A DNA stretch of 28,615 nucleotides. Source: Firmicutes bacterium UBA2116 (GTDB taxonomy: Bacteria > Bacillota > Clostridia > Tissierellales > Sedimentibacteraceae). The DNA is taken from the NCBI GenBank assembly GCA_002331025.1, contig DCYG01000009.1:1-28615 (forward strand), in the 5' to 3' direction. Under the pieces are notes generated by a model that ran no database searches, was not told the DNA's origin, and worked only from the letters and a program-made list of their open reading frames with translations. Positions 16,364-24,225 of this stretch are shown here, one piece after another; position 1 is the first letter of the stretch; each line of letters opens with the position of its first letter. The position numbers and the translations under genes are program-made.

Positions 16364-16392
16364 TTGACATAGTATTTACGAGTGTGTATAAT
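16364..16392 (+). promoter_or_regulatory. Consensus sigma-A promoter of the polyamine operon
   Basis: TTGACA (16364-16369) and TATAAT (16387-16392) with a 17-base spacer form a perfect consensus promoter. Strong intrinsic activity suggests the operon is controlled by repression. Confidence 0.88.
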
Positions 16393-16400
16393 AAAATTCG

Positions 16401-16446
16401 GTTTAAATGTTTACTAACTTTAAACTTTGGGTTTAATAATATAAAC
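16401..16446 (+). promoter_or_regulatory. Operator candidate for the XRE-cupin regulator
   Basis: GTTTAAA (16401-16407) and TTTAAAC (16419-16425) are inverted arms. A second pair, GTTTA (16431-16435) and TAAAC (16442-16446), follows. Both lie between the transcription start and the regulator gene, which suggests autorepression. Confidence 0.5.
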
Positions 16447-16464
16447 AAAATTATAGAGGTACTT

Positions 16465-17001
16465 ATGAATATCGGTGAGAATTTAAAAAGGTTAAGAATT
16501 GCCAATTCTTTGACTCAGCAAGAATTAGCGGACAGATGTGAGTTAACGAAGGGATATATATCACAATTAGAAAGAGATTTGACATCACCTTCTATCGCAA
16601 CACTTACTGACATATTGGAATGCTTAGGCACCGATTTAGGAAGCTTCTTCAATGAGGCTGTTGACATCAAGATAGTATTTAAGGAAGAAGATGTGTTTGT
16701 AAAGGAATCTGACGACAATTATAAAATAAACTGGATTGTCCCAAATGCACAGAAAAACAAGATGGAGCCCATATTGGTTGAGCTTGGAGCCAACAGCAGA
16801 ACAAAAGAAGATGAACCCCACGAGGGCGAAGAATTTGGATATGTGCTTTCAGGAACCATCATGCTGAATTACGGCAATCAGATTTATAAAGTAAAAAAAG
16901 GAGAATCCTTTTACATTAAAACAAATAAAACTCATTTTATAGAAAATACGAGTAAAAACCCTGCGCGTGTAATATGGGTCTCTACTCCGCCAAATTTTTA
17001 A
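16465..17001 (+). CDS. XRE-family regulator with cupin domain (PuuR-like), polyamine operon
   Basis: A 178-residue protein. The N-terminal helix-turn-helix runs over about 1-65 (NSLTQQELADRCELTKGYIS) and a C-terminal cupin over about 95-178 (HEGEEFGYVLSGTIMLNYG, then HFIENTS). This layout is that of regulators that sense polyamines or related small molecules, such as PuuR. The ATG is chosen because GAGGT lies 4 bases before it; an upstream GTG in frame lies inside the promoter. It leads potABCD by 13 bases and probably represses the operon through the GTTTAAA repeats, relieved or strengthened by a polyamine bound in the cupin (inference). Confidence 0.9.
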   Translation: MNIGENLKRLRIANSLTQQELADRCELTKGYISQLERDLTSPSIATLTDILECLGTDLGSFFNEAVDIKIVFKEEDVFVKESDDNYKINWIVPNAQKNKMEPILVELGANSRTKEDEPHEGEEFGYVLSGTIMLNYGNQIYKVKKGESFYIKTNKTHFIENTSKNPARVIWVSTPPNF

Positions 17002-17014
17002 AGAGGAGTAAAAA

Positions 17015-18055
17015 ATGGACAATGCAATAATCCAGTTAAATAATATAACTAAAAAATTTGATGGTGAAATAGTTCTTGATGACATTAATTTATCTGTAAA
17101 AAAGAACGAATTTGTCACGCTTTTAGGTCCCAGCGGCTGCGGTAAAACAACGACACTGAGAATAATAGGCGGCTTTGAAACTCCTAACGAGGGTGAAGTA
17201 TATTTTGACGGAAATTTAATCAACGATATACCTCCTTTCAAAAGGCAGTTAAATACTGTGTTTCAAAAATATGCTCTTTTTCCTCATATGAACGTTTTTG
17301 AAAATATCGCTTTCGGACTGAGAATAAATAAAATGGATGAAAAGCTTATAACAAGTAAGGTTGAAAAAATGCTTGAGCTTTTTAACCTTAGAAATTACGG
17401 TAAGAGAAGAATAGATCAGCTTTCCGGCGGTCAGCAGCAGCGTATTGCAATCGCAAGAGCATTGGTAAACGAACCGAAGATTCTTCTGCTGGACGAACCG
17501 TTGGGAGCACTTGATTTAAAGCTTAGAAAAGAAATGCAGCATGAACTTAAAGCGATGCAGAAGCAAATCGGAATTACATTTATATACGTTACTCACGATC
17601 AGGAAGAGGCTTTGACAATGTCCGATACAATCGTTGTAATGAATGACGGAATTATACAGCAAATGGGAACGCCGACAGACATTTATAACGAGCCGGAAAA
17701 TGCATTCGTTGCAGATTTCATCGGAGAAAGCAATATAATAGACGGCGTTATGCACGATGATTATCTGGTAGAATTTTTAGGTAAAAAATTCGATTGTGTT
17801 GATATAGGCTTTGGCAGGGGCGAAGAGGTTGATGTAGTAATCCGCCCTGAGGACTTGGATTTAACTCCTAAAGGAGAAGGTAAGCTGGAGGGAGTAGTAA
17901 AATCTGTTACATTCAAGGGCGTTCATTATGAAATGGACATAATGGTAAATGACTATGAATTTTTAGTTCACTCAACCGACATGGCACCTGTAGGTGAAAC
18001 CGTGGGTCTGACTCTTACTCCCGACGATATACACATAATGGAAAAGGGGGATTAA
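17015..18055 (+). CDS. potA: Spermidine/putrescine ABC transporter ATP-binding protein PotA
   Basis: A 346-residue ABC ATPase with Walker A GPSGCGKTT (38-46), signature LSGGQ (136-140), Walker B ILLLDE (156-161) and H-loop His194 (VTHDQEEAL). A TOBE-type regulatory domain follows from about residue 235. It powers polyamine import through PotBC. Start ATG after GAGGAG; the next gene starts one base after its stop. Confidence 0.95.
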   Translation: MDNAIIQLNNITKKFDGEIVLDDINLSVKKNEFVTLLGPSGCGKTTTLRIIGGFETPNEGEVYFDGNLINDIPPFKRQLNTVFQKYALFPHMNVFENIAFGLRINKMDEKLITSKVEKMLELFNLRNYGKRRIDQLSGGQQQRIAIARALVNEPKILLLDEPLGALDLKLRKEMQHELKAMQKQIGITFIYVTHDQEEALTMSDTIVVMNDGIIQQMGTPTDIYNEPENAFVADFIGESNIIDGVMHDDYLVEFLGKKFDCVDIGFGRGEEVDVVIRPEDLDLTPKGEGKLEGVVKSVTFKGVHYEMDIMVNDYEFLVHSTDMAPVGETVGLTLTPDDIHIMEKGD

Positions 18056-18056
18056 C

Positions 18057-18899
18057 TTGAAAGACAGAACAAAATATTTTGCTTATCCCTATGTATTGTG
18101 GATAATAATATTTATTGTTTTTCCGTCATTCTTAGTTCTTTTATACAGTATGACAACAAAGGAATCCAACGGACTTACAACAATACAATTCACGTTAGAA
18201 AATTTTAAAAAATTTTTTAACCCTCTGTATATAAACATATTGTGGGATTCAATATATTTAGCGGCAATTTCGACCGTTATATGTCTTTTATTAGGATATC
18301 CCGCGGCCTACATTATATCAAAGGCTCATTTGTCTAAAAGGAATACATTATTGTTTTTATGTATATTGCCTATGTGGATGAACATGCTTTTAAGAACGTA
18401 TGCGTGGATGACAATACTCGGAAATAACGGTATTATAAATAATCTGTTAAGCTTTCTGGGACTTCCCACGTTTAATATGCTTTACACCAGAGGAGCTACG
18501 GTAATGGGTATGGTTTATAACTTTTTACCATTCATGATACTTCCTGTTTATACTGCCTTAAGCAAAATGGATACCGGGATATTGGAGGCAGCGGATGATT
18601 TAGGGGCAAATAAATATGTTAAATTCAGAAAGATAATATTACCTCTCAGCATGCCCGGAGTTATATCCGGAATAATTATGGTTTTCATGCCTGCCGTAAG
18701 CACATTTATTATACCACAGCTTTTAGGCGGCAATAAAAATATGATGATCGGTAATTTAATAGAAAAACTGTTTATATTAAACGGTGACTGGAACTTCGGC
18801 TCTTCTATTTCAATAATAATGATGATTATTATTTTAATTGCAATGTCAATCATGAATAAGTTTGACGTGGACAAGGAAGGAGGAGCAAGGTTATGGTAA
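18057..18899 (+). CDS. potB: Spermidine/putrescine ABC transporter permease PotB
   Basis: A 280-residue permease with about six membrane helices and the EAA loop EAADDLGANKYVKFRKIILP (about 178-197) that docks onto PotA. It starts at TTG, supported by AAGGGGG six bases upstream and no ATG nearby. The weaker start codon may trim its synthesis relative to PotA. The 3' end overlaps potC. Confidence 0.94.
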   Translation: MKDRTKYFAYPYVLWIIIFIVFPSFLVLLYSMTTKESNGLTTIQFTLENFKKFFNPLYINILWDSIYLAAISTVICLLLGYPAAYIISKAHLSKRNTLLFLCILPMWMNMLLRTYAWMTILGNNGIINNLLSFLGLPTFNMLYTRGATVMGMVYNFLPFMILPVYTALSKMDTGILEAADDLGANKYVKFRKIILPLSMPGVISGIIMVFMPAVSTFIIPQLLGGNKNMMIGNLIEKLFILNGDWNFGSSISIIMMIIILIAMSIMNKFDVDKEGGARLW

Positions 18900-19699
18900 A
18901 GAAGTATCTGACTAAAATTTATATGGGATTAATCTTTATTTTCCTGTATGCTCCCATAATAGTCCTTGCTGTTTTTTCCTTTAATGAATCAAAGTCAAGA
19001 GGAAACTGGACAGGATTTTCACTTAAATGGTATATCGAGCTGTTTCAGGACGTGGATATAAGAAATGCATTTTATTATACGATAACTATAGCAATAGTGT
19101 CAGCCATAATTTCAACTATTTTAGGAACTGTTGCCGCAATCGGTATAAACAGCATGAAAGGCAAAATTAAATCAATTATATTGAACATAAATTATCTTCC
19201 GGTTGTTAATCCTGACATAGTAACCGGTATTTCATTAATGATATTGTATATATCATTCAGCATTAGATTTGGTTTTAACACCATGCTTATTTCACATATA
19301 GTATTCAGTACCCCTTACGTAATACTTTCAATACTTCCAAAGCTAAGACAGCTTGATGTGCACATGACGGAGGCGGCTATGGATTTGGGGGCAACACCCA
19401 TGTATGCCTTGAGAAAGGTTATACTTCCCGAGATTAAGCCGGGAATCATCACCGGATTTTTAATGGCATTCACATTATCTATAGACGATTTTATCATAAG
19501 CTATTTCACTAAGGGCGAAGGCGTTACAAATCTTTCCATAGTTATTTACTCAATGGCAAGAAGAGGTGTGCGTCCGACAATCAATGCGTTATCAACAATA
19601 ATGCTTGTAGTAGTTTTATTGTTAATGATATTAATAAATAAAAGATCCAACGGGGCCGAAAGCCGAAAGAAACTTAACAAGAGCGAGGTATTTAAATGA
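18893..19699 (+). CDS. potC: Spermidine/putrescine ABC transporter permease PotC
   Basis: A 268-residue second permease with about six helices and the EAA loop TEAAMDLGATPMYALRKVIL (about 161-180). It forms the channel with PotB. The ATG overlaps the end of potB and is preceded by AAGGAAGGAGG; its own stop overlaps the start of potD, so the whole set is translationally coupled. Confidence 0.94.
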   Translation: MVKKYLTKIYMGLIFIFLYAPIIVLAVFSFNESKSRGNWTGFSLKWYIELFQDVDIRNAFYYTITIAIVSAIISTILGTVAAIGINSMKGKIKSIILNINYLPVVNPDIVTGISLMILYISFSIRFGFNTMLISHIVFSTPYVILSILPKLRQLDVHMTEAAMDLGATPMYALRKVILPEIKPGIITGFLMAFTLSIDDFIISYFTKGEGVTNLSIVIYSMARRGVRPTINALSTIMLVVVLLLMILINKRSNGAESRKKLNKSEVFK

Positions 19700-20736
19700 A
19701 AAGAAAATTAATATTGATTGCAGCCATACTTTGCATTGTATTAATTGCATTAACCGGATGCAGCAAGGATCAAACTCAGACATTAAGCATTTTAAATTAT
19801 GACATTTACATGGACAAAAGCTTGCTTAACGAATTTGAATTAAAACATGGTATTAAAATTAAGTACGACACATATTCAACACCTGAAGAAATGTACATCA
19901 AAGCAAAAGCGGGAGCTTCAAATTATGATTTGATAATTTCAAGCGAATATATGATTGAACGTATGATTAACGAAGGAATGATCAATAAATTAAACTTTGA
20001 TAACATACCTAATTATAAATATATTGATGAAACCTTTAAGAATCAACCTTATGATCCGAATAATGAATATGCGGTGCCGTATTTCTGGGGAACATTGGGA
20101 ATTTTATACAACAAGAACACTGTTGATGCATCATCTGACAGTTGGGCAATGCTTTGGGATGAAAACCATAGTCAAAGAATTATAATGATGGATTCTCAGA
20201 GAGATTCATTTGGAGCAGCTCTTAAATTATTAGGTTATTCTATGAATACGGTGGATGAAAAAGAATTAGACGAAGCTAAAGACTTATTAATTAAACAAAG
20301 ACCCCTGATTATGACTTACATCACTGATGGAGCACCGGATATCATGGTAAACGAAGAAGCTGACATGGCATTGGTATGGTCCGGTGAAGCAGTTTCTGCA
20401 ATGTCTGAAAACGAAAATTTAGATTTTGTTATCCCTAAGGAAGGAAGCAATATCTGGATTGATGCAATGTTTATTCCAACTACAACTAAAAATCAGGAAT
20501 TAGCTGAAAAATTCATTGATTTCCTTTGCACAACAGAAGCAACCCTGAGAAACATCGATGAAGTATGGTACTCAACAGTTCATACAGAAGCAATCAACGA
20601 GGTTGATGAAGAGCTTCTAAACAATCCTGCTTTCAACATTCCTGAAGAAGATATCGAAAAGATGGAAATGTTCAGAGACCCAAAAGAATTTATTGATTTA
20701 TACACTGAAAGATGGACTGAAATGACAGCAGAATAA
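19696..20736 (+). CDS. potD: Spermidine/putrescine-binding lipoprotein PotD
   Basis: A 346-residue solute-binding protein with a signal peptide and lipobox ALTGC (Cys22), so it is anchored outside the membrane. LSILNYDIYMDKSLLNEFE, then VPYFWGTLGILYNK and MVNEEADMALVWSGEA, are features of the PotD/PotF family. It captures polyamine for PotABC. The ATG overlaps the potC stop (ATGA). A hairpin terminator follows at once. Confidence 0.95.
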   Translation: MKRKLILIAAILCIVLIALTGCSKDQTQTLSILNYDIYMDKSLLNEFELKHGIKIKYDTYSTPEEMYIKAKAGASNYDLIISSEYMIERMINEGMINKLNFDNIPNYKYIDETFKNQPYDPNNEYAVPYFWGTLGILYNKNTVDASSDSWAMLWDENHSQRIIMMDSQRDSFGAALKLLGYSMNTVDEKELDEAKDLLIKQRPLIMTYITDGAPDIMVNEEADMALVWSGEAVSAMSENENLDFVIPKEGSNIWIDAMFIPTTTKNQELAEKFIDFLCTTEATLRNIDEVWYSTVHTEAINEVDEELLNNPAFNIPEEDIEKMEMFRDPKEFIDLYTERWTEMTAE

Positions 20737-20745
20737 ATAAACTAT

Positions 20746-20785
20746 AACAGTATTCGGAAAATAAATTCCGGATACTGTTTATTTA
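20746..20785 (+). terminator. Rho-independent terminator after potD
   Basis: AACAGTATTCGGAA and TTCCGGATACTGTT form a 14-bp stem with one mismatch and a six-base loop, followed by TTATTTATTT. Confidence 0.8.
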
Positions 20786-20952
20786 TTTATGCAGCCAATA
20801 ATTGCAATATCATCATTAATACTGCAATATTCAAATTCTTTATATAAAATTTTATTTAATATTCCTTCACATGGTGCCAAAATATCTGTAGTAATTTTAA
20901 AGGTTTCTATCTGTACCAAGGGTTCGTCCTTTTTAACAATTAAAATGGGTGT
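20779..20952 (-). pseudogene. Lipoyl/biotinyl-domain gene remnant
   Basis: The minus strand is open for 57 codons up to a TAA at 20779-20781. It reads VKKDEPLV, then QIETFKITTDILAPCEGIL, and ends DDIAIIGCINK. This is the second half of a lipoyl (E2-type) domain: the ET-x-K turn carries the modifiable Lys, followed by APxxGIL and a late IAIIG strand. No start codon or ribosome site is present; the frame is closed by a TAA inside a hairpin, and the first strands of the domain are missing. It is therefore a 5'-truncated relic, or the last exposed piece of a decayed acyltransferase or carrier gene. A functional short protein is unlikely but not excluded. The rest of the 454-base gap holds the hairpin and the yfcC-like promoter. 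Confidence 0.65.
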
Positions 20953-20978
20953 TTAAGCGATTTTAAGCTTAGACACCC
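20947..20978. repeat. Hairpin at the broken end of the lipoyl remnant
   Basis: GGGTGTTTAAGC and GCTTAGACACCC form a 12-bp stem with one mismatch around an 8-base loop. It coincides with the point where the lipoyl reading frame ends, so it may mark an insertion or deletion junction. No T-run on the plus strand. Confidence 0.4.
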
Positions 20979-21104
20979 ATAATAGTAAGCGAGCTTAATT
21001 CATCATGTAGCGTTCCGTTTTAAATTTATTGAAAATTACAGCTTTATCTTTATTATAATTTTTTATACAAATTTATTATGAAGCAAATTAAAAAAATATT
21101 ATTG

Positions 21105-21174
21105 TTGCAGAACTCAAAATATATGGTATAATAATTTAAACCATATTTTGATATGCTTAAACGCATCAAAATAT
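21105..21174 (+). promoter_or_regulatory. Promoter and operator-like inverted repeat of the yfcC-arsR-M20 region
   Basis: TGGTATAAT (21124-21132) is an extended -10, with TTGCAG (21105-21110) as a weak -35. Just downstream ATATTTTGAT (21143-21152) and ATCAAAATAT (21165-21174) are perfect arms around ATGCTTAAACGC, whose TTTAA/TTAAA core resembles the palindromes after arsR. It is probably the site where the ArsR-like protein represses the first gene. Confidence 0.6.
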
Positions 21175-21190
21175 CATCGGAGGCAGCACA

Positions 21191-22543
21191 GTGTTTAAAA
21201 AAATTCCTGGTTCATATGTTTTATTGTTTTACATAATAGTTGTTTTAGGAATTGCTTCATATTTTATTCCTGCCGGAACCTATGACAGAGAAATTGACAC
21301 CACTAAAGGAATAAGCTATGTGGTACCCGACAGTTACAAATCAGTAGAAAATACACCGGTTTCTATCTTTGATATTTTTAAATCCATCCCTGAGGGAATG
21401 ATGGAAGCAAGCGATATCATTATTTTTGTGCTTATTATAGGAGGCGCATTCGGTGTAATTCAAGCAACCGGAACAACTGACGCATTAATCGGAAACTTAG
21501 TACGTAAATCTTCAGGTAACGAGAAAACGATTGTAGTAATAATTATGACTCTTTTCTCACTATCAGGAGCTTTATTCGGGACCGCGGAAGAAGCACTTCC
21601 TTTTTATCCTTTAATAATTTGCTTTTCTTTAGCGATGGGTTATGATAAAATTACAGGTGTGGCCATGGTGCTGTTGGGAACCGGAACCGGTTTTGCCGCA
21701 GGATTTCTTAATCCTTTTACAACGGGAATAGCCCAGAATGTTTCGGAACTCCCTCTGTACTCGGGAATTGTTTTAAGAGTAATAACCAATGTTATATTTT
21801 TAGGAACATCAATAGTATTTGTCATAAGGCATGTTAGTAATATAAAAAATGACCTTACTCCAAGCAGCAAAGCCTTTGAGGATTTCCAAGCGATGAAGAC
21901 GGAGCACTACCGGGTCATGGCAGTACTTGTGCTGTCATTTATATTCATGATCACAGGAATTTTAAAATTCAGTTTTTATATTTTGGAAATATCCACAGTA
22001 TTTTTCATAATGGCCATAGCGAGCGGACTCGCAGGGGGATTAACTCCAGGCAGAATATCAGCAGAATTTGTTAAGGGTGCGTCCGCCATGACTTACGGAG
22101 CACTTATTATCGGAATTGCAAAAGCTGTGTCCGTAATTATGATATATGGGAATATTATGGATTCGATTATTCATGCCCTTGCAGAACTTATTGAAGGCTT
22201 CAGCCCTGTCGCAAGTGCCGTGGGAATGTCATTTGTGCATGGTGTACTGAATATATTTATTTCTTCCGGAAGCGGACAAGCAGCAGCATCCATGCCAATA
22301 ATGAAAACATTGGCTGATATGTCAGGGATTACACGGCAAACCGCCGTTTTGGCTTTTCAGTTCGGAGATGGTATTACAAACCTAATAAGTCCTACCTCCG
22401 GCTATTTCATAGCTGCTTTGGCTCTTGGAGATATCGAGTGGAAGGATTGGTTAAAATGGTTTATGCCTTTGTTTATTGCCTTATGTGCAGAAGCCCTTAT
22501 TATTCTTATAATATCAACTGTTATCAACTATGGTCCGTTTTAA
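21191..22543 (+). CDS. YfcC-family carrier 1 (C4-dicarboxylate/AbgT-related superfamily)
   Basis: A 450-residue membrane carrier with about 11-12 helices. Its family-wide segments include FGTAEEALPFYPLI (about 128-141), SSGSGQAAASMPIM (about 357-370) and FQFGDGITNLISPTSGYF (about 391-408), as in YfcC proteins (DcuC-like fold). These are proton- or sodium-coupled importers of carboxylates, amino acids or short peptide-like compounds; the substrate is unknown. The start is GTG with GGAGG 7 bases upstream. It heads a cluster with an ArsR regulator, an M20 hydrolase and a second YfcC protein that shares these motifs nearly word for word. Confidence 0.88.
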   Translation: MFKKIPGSYVLLFYIIVVLGIASYFIPAGTYDREIDTTKGISYVVPDSYKSVENTPVSIFDIFKSIPEGMMEASDIIIFVLIIGGAFGVIQATGTTDALIGNLVRKSSGNEKTIVVIIMTLFSLSGALFGTAEEALPFYPLIICFSLAMGYDKITGVAMVLLGTGTGFAAGFLNPFTTGIAQNVSELPLYSGIVLRVITNVIFLGTSIVFVIRHVSNIKNDLTPSSKAFEDFQAMKTEHYRVMAVLVLSFIFMITGILKFSFYILEISTVFFIMAIASGLAGGLTPGRISAEFVKGASAMTYGALIIGIAKAVSVIMIYGNIMDSIIHALAELIEGFSPVASAVGMSFVHGVLNIFISSGSGQAAASMPIMKTLADMSGITRQTAVLAFQFGDGITNLISPTSGYFIAALALGDIEWKDWLKWFMPLFIALCAEALIILIISTVINYGPF

Positions 22544-22568
22544 ATAGCAAAAGATGGTGGGTGGGAGT

Positions 22569-22862
22569 ATGTCCGGAATTAATCAAAATGATATGGATAT
22601 AGAAATAATAAAAGCATTAGGTGATGAAGCCAGAATAGATATTCTTAATATCATCGGGAAAAAAGAACTGAACGCAAGTGATATTGCTGCAAAATGCACT
22701 TTATCCCGTCCTACGGTATCACATCATCTGCAAATCCTGAAAAGAGCAAGAATCCTTGAAGCAAGAAAAGAAGGAAAAGAAATATATTATTCTGTGAATA
22801 TGCACACGCTGAAAAGCTTGTCGCAAGCTTTGCTTAAATTTATCGGCATGGGCTTTTTCTAA
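22569..22862 (+). CDS. ArsR-family winged-helix regulator without metal-site cysteines
   Basis: A 97-residue ArsR/SmtB-type repressor. ALGDEARIDILNII opens the fold, SRPTVSHHLQIL (about 50-61) is the recognition helix, and GKEIYYSVN is the wing. The metal-sensing CxC pair of the recognition-helix region is absent, so it probably senses an organic ligand or works by another mode. The ATG at 22569 has GGTGG eight bases upstream; an ATG five codons earlier is possible but lacks a ribosome site. It lies 25 bases after yfcC-like 1 and is followed by perfect palindromes that are its likely operators. Confidence 0.85.
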   Translation: MSGINQNDMDIEIIKALGDEARIDILNIIGKKELNASDIAAKCTLSRPTVSHHLQILKRARILEARKEGKEIYYSVNMHTLKSLSQALLKFIGMGFF

Positions 22863-22883
22863 ATTTTTTTGAGTTATGCGTTG

Positions 22884-22972
22884 ATATGTTTAAACATATG
22901 ATTATTATTGGAGGGAGGTTTGGTCTGATCTGCAGATATTTTTTTAATAAATACGTTTAAATGTTTAAACAT
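22884..22972 (+). promoter_or_regulatory. Palindromic operators before the M20 gene
   Basis: ATATGTTTAAACATAT (22884-22899) is a perfect 16-bp palindrome. ATGTTTAAACAT (22961-22972) repeats its core, with an overlapping half site ACGTTTAAAT just before it. They lie downstream of arsR and upstream of the M20 gene, so arsR may control its own downstream operon. Between them a strong GGAGGGAGG at 22910-22918 is followed by no useful reading frame. An AGCCGG/CCGGCT hairpin (22991-23006) sits just before the M20 ribosome site. Confidence 0.65.
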
Positions 22973-23036
22973 ATTAACATAATGGCTTGGAGCCGGATTT
23001 TCCGGCTATATGTTGAATAGGAAGGAGAGTATTATT

Positions 23037-24215
23037 TTGGAAGTTACAAGGTTTATAAGCAAAAATGAAATTATTGATATTGTTACAAAGCTGGTATCAA
23101 TTGAAAGTCACAAAAATGTTGATCAAAAAGAATCGGAGGCCGCAGCCTGCATAAGTAATATCTTTAAGAATAATGACATTTATGTAGAATGTGAAGAGAT
23201 TGAAAAAAACAGACCTAATGTTACGGGAAAAATATTCGGCAAAAATGAATCCGTACATTTAATGTTTAACGGTCACATTGATACGGTTCCCGGATTTACA
23301 ATGAAGTACAAGCCCTTTGAACCGTTTATAAAGGACGGCATCATATACGGAAGAGGCACTGCGGATATGAAGGGGGGGTTAACTGCCATGATTGCCGCCA
23401 TGATTGCAGTAAAAAGACAGGGACTCAATTTGGAGAAAACAGTTGCATTTACAGGGGTAATTGATGAGGAGGAAAGGTCAAAGGGTACTGAATATCTCAT
23501 CAAAAAAAATATTGTCTCTGATTATGTTGTAATCGGCGAACCCACCAGTCTCAGAGTGTGCACCGCACACAAGGGCATGGAATGGATTGAGGTTACGTTC
23601 AAGGGTGAAGCAACTCATGGAAGCCGCCCAAAAGAAGGAAAAAACGCGATTTATATGGCTTCGGAATTTTGCAGAATGATTTACAGTGAGTTGGAGCTCA
23701 TAATTGAAAAACGTAAACACGAACTTCTCGGATGCGGGAGCATTAATGTGGGACGTATTGAGGGAGGAAATGACCCTAATATTGTTCCTGACACTTGCAG
23801 CGTTCAAATTGACCGAAGGTGGCTGCCCGGAGAAACCTTGGAGTTCATTCATAATGAAATTGAAAGCTACGCTGCAAAGGCAGCCGAAAAATTCAAAGGG
23901 CAATATGAGCTTAAAGCAATGCGTGAATTTACCGCATCAATGATAAATGCACCTTACAGTATTGACCCAAATCATGAGCTTGTCAAAAAAGCACTTAATA
24001 TTGCATCGGTTGTTACAGGTAAAGAATATCCCGCAAAAGATTTTCCTGCCTGGAGTGATGCCGGATTACTGTCAAATCACACAAATGCCAAATGCATAAT
24101 ACTCGGTCCCGGCAGCATAACTCAAGCTCATGCAAATGATGAATTTTGTTCAATAGATGAAATATTGAAGGCTTCGGAAATTTATTACAAATTAATAAAA
24201 AATTTATGTTTATAA
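23037..24215 (+). CDS. M20-family metallopeptidase/deacylase (ArgE/DapE/YgeY-like)
   Basis: A 392-residue zinc hydrolase. Metal and catalytic residues are visible: NGHIDTVP with His80 and Asp82, GTADMKGG with bridging Asp110, DEEE with base Glu144 and ligand Glu145, GEPTS with Glu168, and late His365 (AHANDE). HGSRP (His194) belongs to the dimerisation lid domain. Such enzymes cleave N-acyl amino acids, dipeptides or related amides in the cytoplasm. The start is TTG, chosen because AAGGAG lies 9 bases upstream; an ATG nine codons earlier has no ribosome site and lies next to a hairpin. Placed between two YfcC carriers, it probably processes their substrate. Confidence 0.9.
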   Translation: MEVTRFISKNEIIDIVTKLVSIESHKNVDQKESEAAACISNIFKNNDIYVECEEIEKNRPNVTGKIFGKNESVHLMFNGHIDTVPGFTMKYKPFEPFIKDGIIYGRGTADMKGGLTAMIAAMIAVKRQGLNLEKTVAFTGVIDEEERSKGTEYLIKKNIVSDYVVIGEPTSLRVCTAHKGMEWIEVTFKGEATHGSRPKEGKNAIYMASEFCRMIYSELELIIEKRKHELLGCGSINVGRIEGGNDPNIVPDTCSVQIDRRWLPGETLEFIHNEIESYAAKAAEKFKGQYELKAMREFTASMINAPYSIDPNHELVKKALNIASVVTGKEYPAKDFPAWSDAGLLSNHTNAKCIILGPGSITQAHANDEFCSIDEILKASEIYYKLIKNLCL

Positions 24216-24225
24216 GGAGATTATT

